Below are positions 6,636 through 7,137 of a stretch of 7,137 nucleotides of DNA, in pieces. Each line of letters begins with the position of its first letter. The first letter of the stretch is position 1. The stretch comes from Clostridiaceae bacterium (GTDB lineage: Bacteria; Bacillota; Clostridia; Oscillospirales; Acutalibacteraceae). A program made the position numbers and the translations under genes. The DNA is taken from NCBI GenBank assembly GCA_016295895.1, contig JAEDKI010000104.1, positions 1 through 7,137 on the forward strand, written 5' to 3'. Below the pieces are notes generated by a model. It was not told where the DNA came from, made no database searches, and worked only from the letters and a program-made list of their open reading frames with translations.

Positions 6636-7110
6636 CCTTTTTCTTTACCGGAATCCATATTTCCGAATAGTAGTTTTCATCGCCCGTTCCGTCGGGATAC
6701 TTTGACGGGTCATCATACATTTCAATGCAGTAGCCCGCCGCAAACTCATATTCTCTCAATGCAGGAAGCCATTCGGAAAAAATCTTCTCGTTGACATTCT
6801 GAAGTGCCTCGGGCATTGCTCCCTTGCAGGGGAAAACAGCCCATGTGAATGAGGGAATAACCTTTGTGACAAATCCCTCGGGAATTTCGGCAATCGGATT
6901 ATAGATATCTGCAATCAGATATTCAAATTCCGTGCCTCCCATATTTTCGTCAATGTTTATGCCGAATGTGCCGCAAACATGCTTTCCGCCGCCGCTTGCA
7001 AAGTGATTTTTCCAGAATTCCGGAATTTTCTTTTTTGCTCCGTCATAGGAAAATTTTTCGGAAACTCCGAGAACCGTGAAACTGTCTTTTTTGGTAATTC
7101 TGTAATCCAT
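6628..7110 (-). CDS. GyrI-like / AraC-type effector-binding domain protein
   Basis: A 160-residue cytoplasmic protein matching the effector-binding fold shared by GyrI-like proteins and the C-terminal half of AraC/Rob-type and BmrR-type regulators. Signatures are SYDGAKKKIPEFWKNHFASG (21-40), the CGTFGINID segment (46-54), FEYLIADIY (62-70), EIPEGFVTKVIPSFTWAVFPCKG (75-97), EALQNVNEKIFSEWLP (101-116) and YYSEIWIPVKK (147-157). The acidic residue in the YSEIW motif and the aromatic W90 line the ligand pocket in relatives. No helix-turn-helix domain is present, so it binds a small molecule (drug, toxin or metabolite) without acting as a direct DNA-binding regulator; sequestration or slow hydrolysis is known or proposed for relatives. 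The start is the ATG at 7110, not the in-frame TTG at 7128, because that TTG overlaps the GGAGGG ribosome site. Function beyond the fold is unknown, and promoter DNA lies outside the window. Confidence 0.85.
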   Translation of the reverse strand: MDYRITKKDSFTVLGVSEKFSYDGAKKKIPEFWKNHFASGGGKHVCGTFGINIDENMGGTEFEYLIADIYNPIAEIPEGFVTKVIPSFTWAVFPCKGAMPEALQNVNEKIFSEWLPALREYEFAAGYCIEMYDDPSKYPDGTGDENYYSEIWIPVKKKVK

Positions 7111-7120
7111 AAAATATCCG

Positions 7121-7126
7121 CCCTCC
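7121..7126 (-). promoter_or_regulatory. Ribosome binding site that decides the effector-binding gene start
   Basis: The minus strand reads GGAGGG at 7126-7121, 10 bases before ATG at 7110. An in-frame TTG at 7128-7126 would extend the protein by six residues (MEGGYF) but overlaps this site and has no site of its own. The homologous proteins also usually begin close to the M-x-Y-[RK]-I segment seen from the ATG. Confidence 0.8.
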
Positions 7127-7137
7127 AACGAAATTTT

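Noticed and set aside
1..7137. CRISPR array, tRNA/rRNA, riboswitch, insertion sequence, phage or toxin-antitoxin genes
   Set aside because: No regularly spaced repeats, no cloverleaf or rRNA segments, no long structured leader (both leaders are about 35-55 bases), and no transposase, integrase or small paired toxin-antitoxin frames are visible.

Overview
The window looks like chromosome from an anaerobic Clostridia-type Firmicute, probably a gut commensal of the Oscillospiraceae/Ruminococcaceae kind. The grounds are a single-chain clostridial pyruvate:ferredoxin oxidoreductase, AGGAGG-type ribosome binding sites, sigma-A-like promoters in AT-rich spacers, U-tailed hairpin terminators, and short Sec signal peptides on exported enzymes. 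Assignment below class level is a guess.

Layout. Positions 1-177 hold no gene: a GC-rich palindrome lies at 9-30, and the intrinsic terminator of the first gene lies at 103-146. The minus-strand gene at 178-3717 is a complete pyruvate:ferredoxin (flavodoxin) oxidoreductase (nifJ/PFOR) with every cofactor and active-site motif in place. An AT-rich divergent spacer (about 3718-4003) carries a promoter for each direction and several short direct and inverted repeats. On the plus strand follow two exported calcineurin-like metallophosphoesterases: a compact single-domain one (about 4004-4978) and, 70 bp later, a two-domain purple-acid-phosphatase-like one (5049-6560). No terminator lies between them, so they are probably one operon driven by the strong promoter at 3934-3962. 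The operon ends in a perfect 13-bp stem terminator (6587-6619), beyond which a convergent minus-strand gene (6628-7110) encodes a stand-alone GyrI-like/AraC-type effector-binding domain protein.

How the genes fit together. PFOR is a central fermentative enzyme (pyruvate to acetyl-CoA, CO2 and reduced ferredoxin) and stands alone as a transcription unit. The two phosphoesterases would act outside the membrane, perhaps on phosphomonoesters, phosphodiesters or nucleotides, but the substrate cannot be read from the sequence. The GyrI-like protein is a small-molecule-binding fold without a DNA-binding domain. I see no link in pathway between the three units beyond adjacency.

I found no CRISPR array, RNA gene, insertion sequence, phage gene or defence system, and nothing that convincingly amounts to a new system. 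The points most worth a second look are the paired but architecturally different exported phosphoesterases, the hydrophobic C-terminal tail of the second, and the repeat-rich divergent promoter region.
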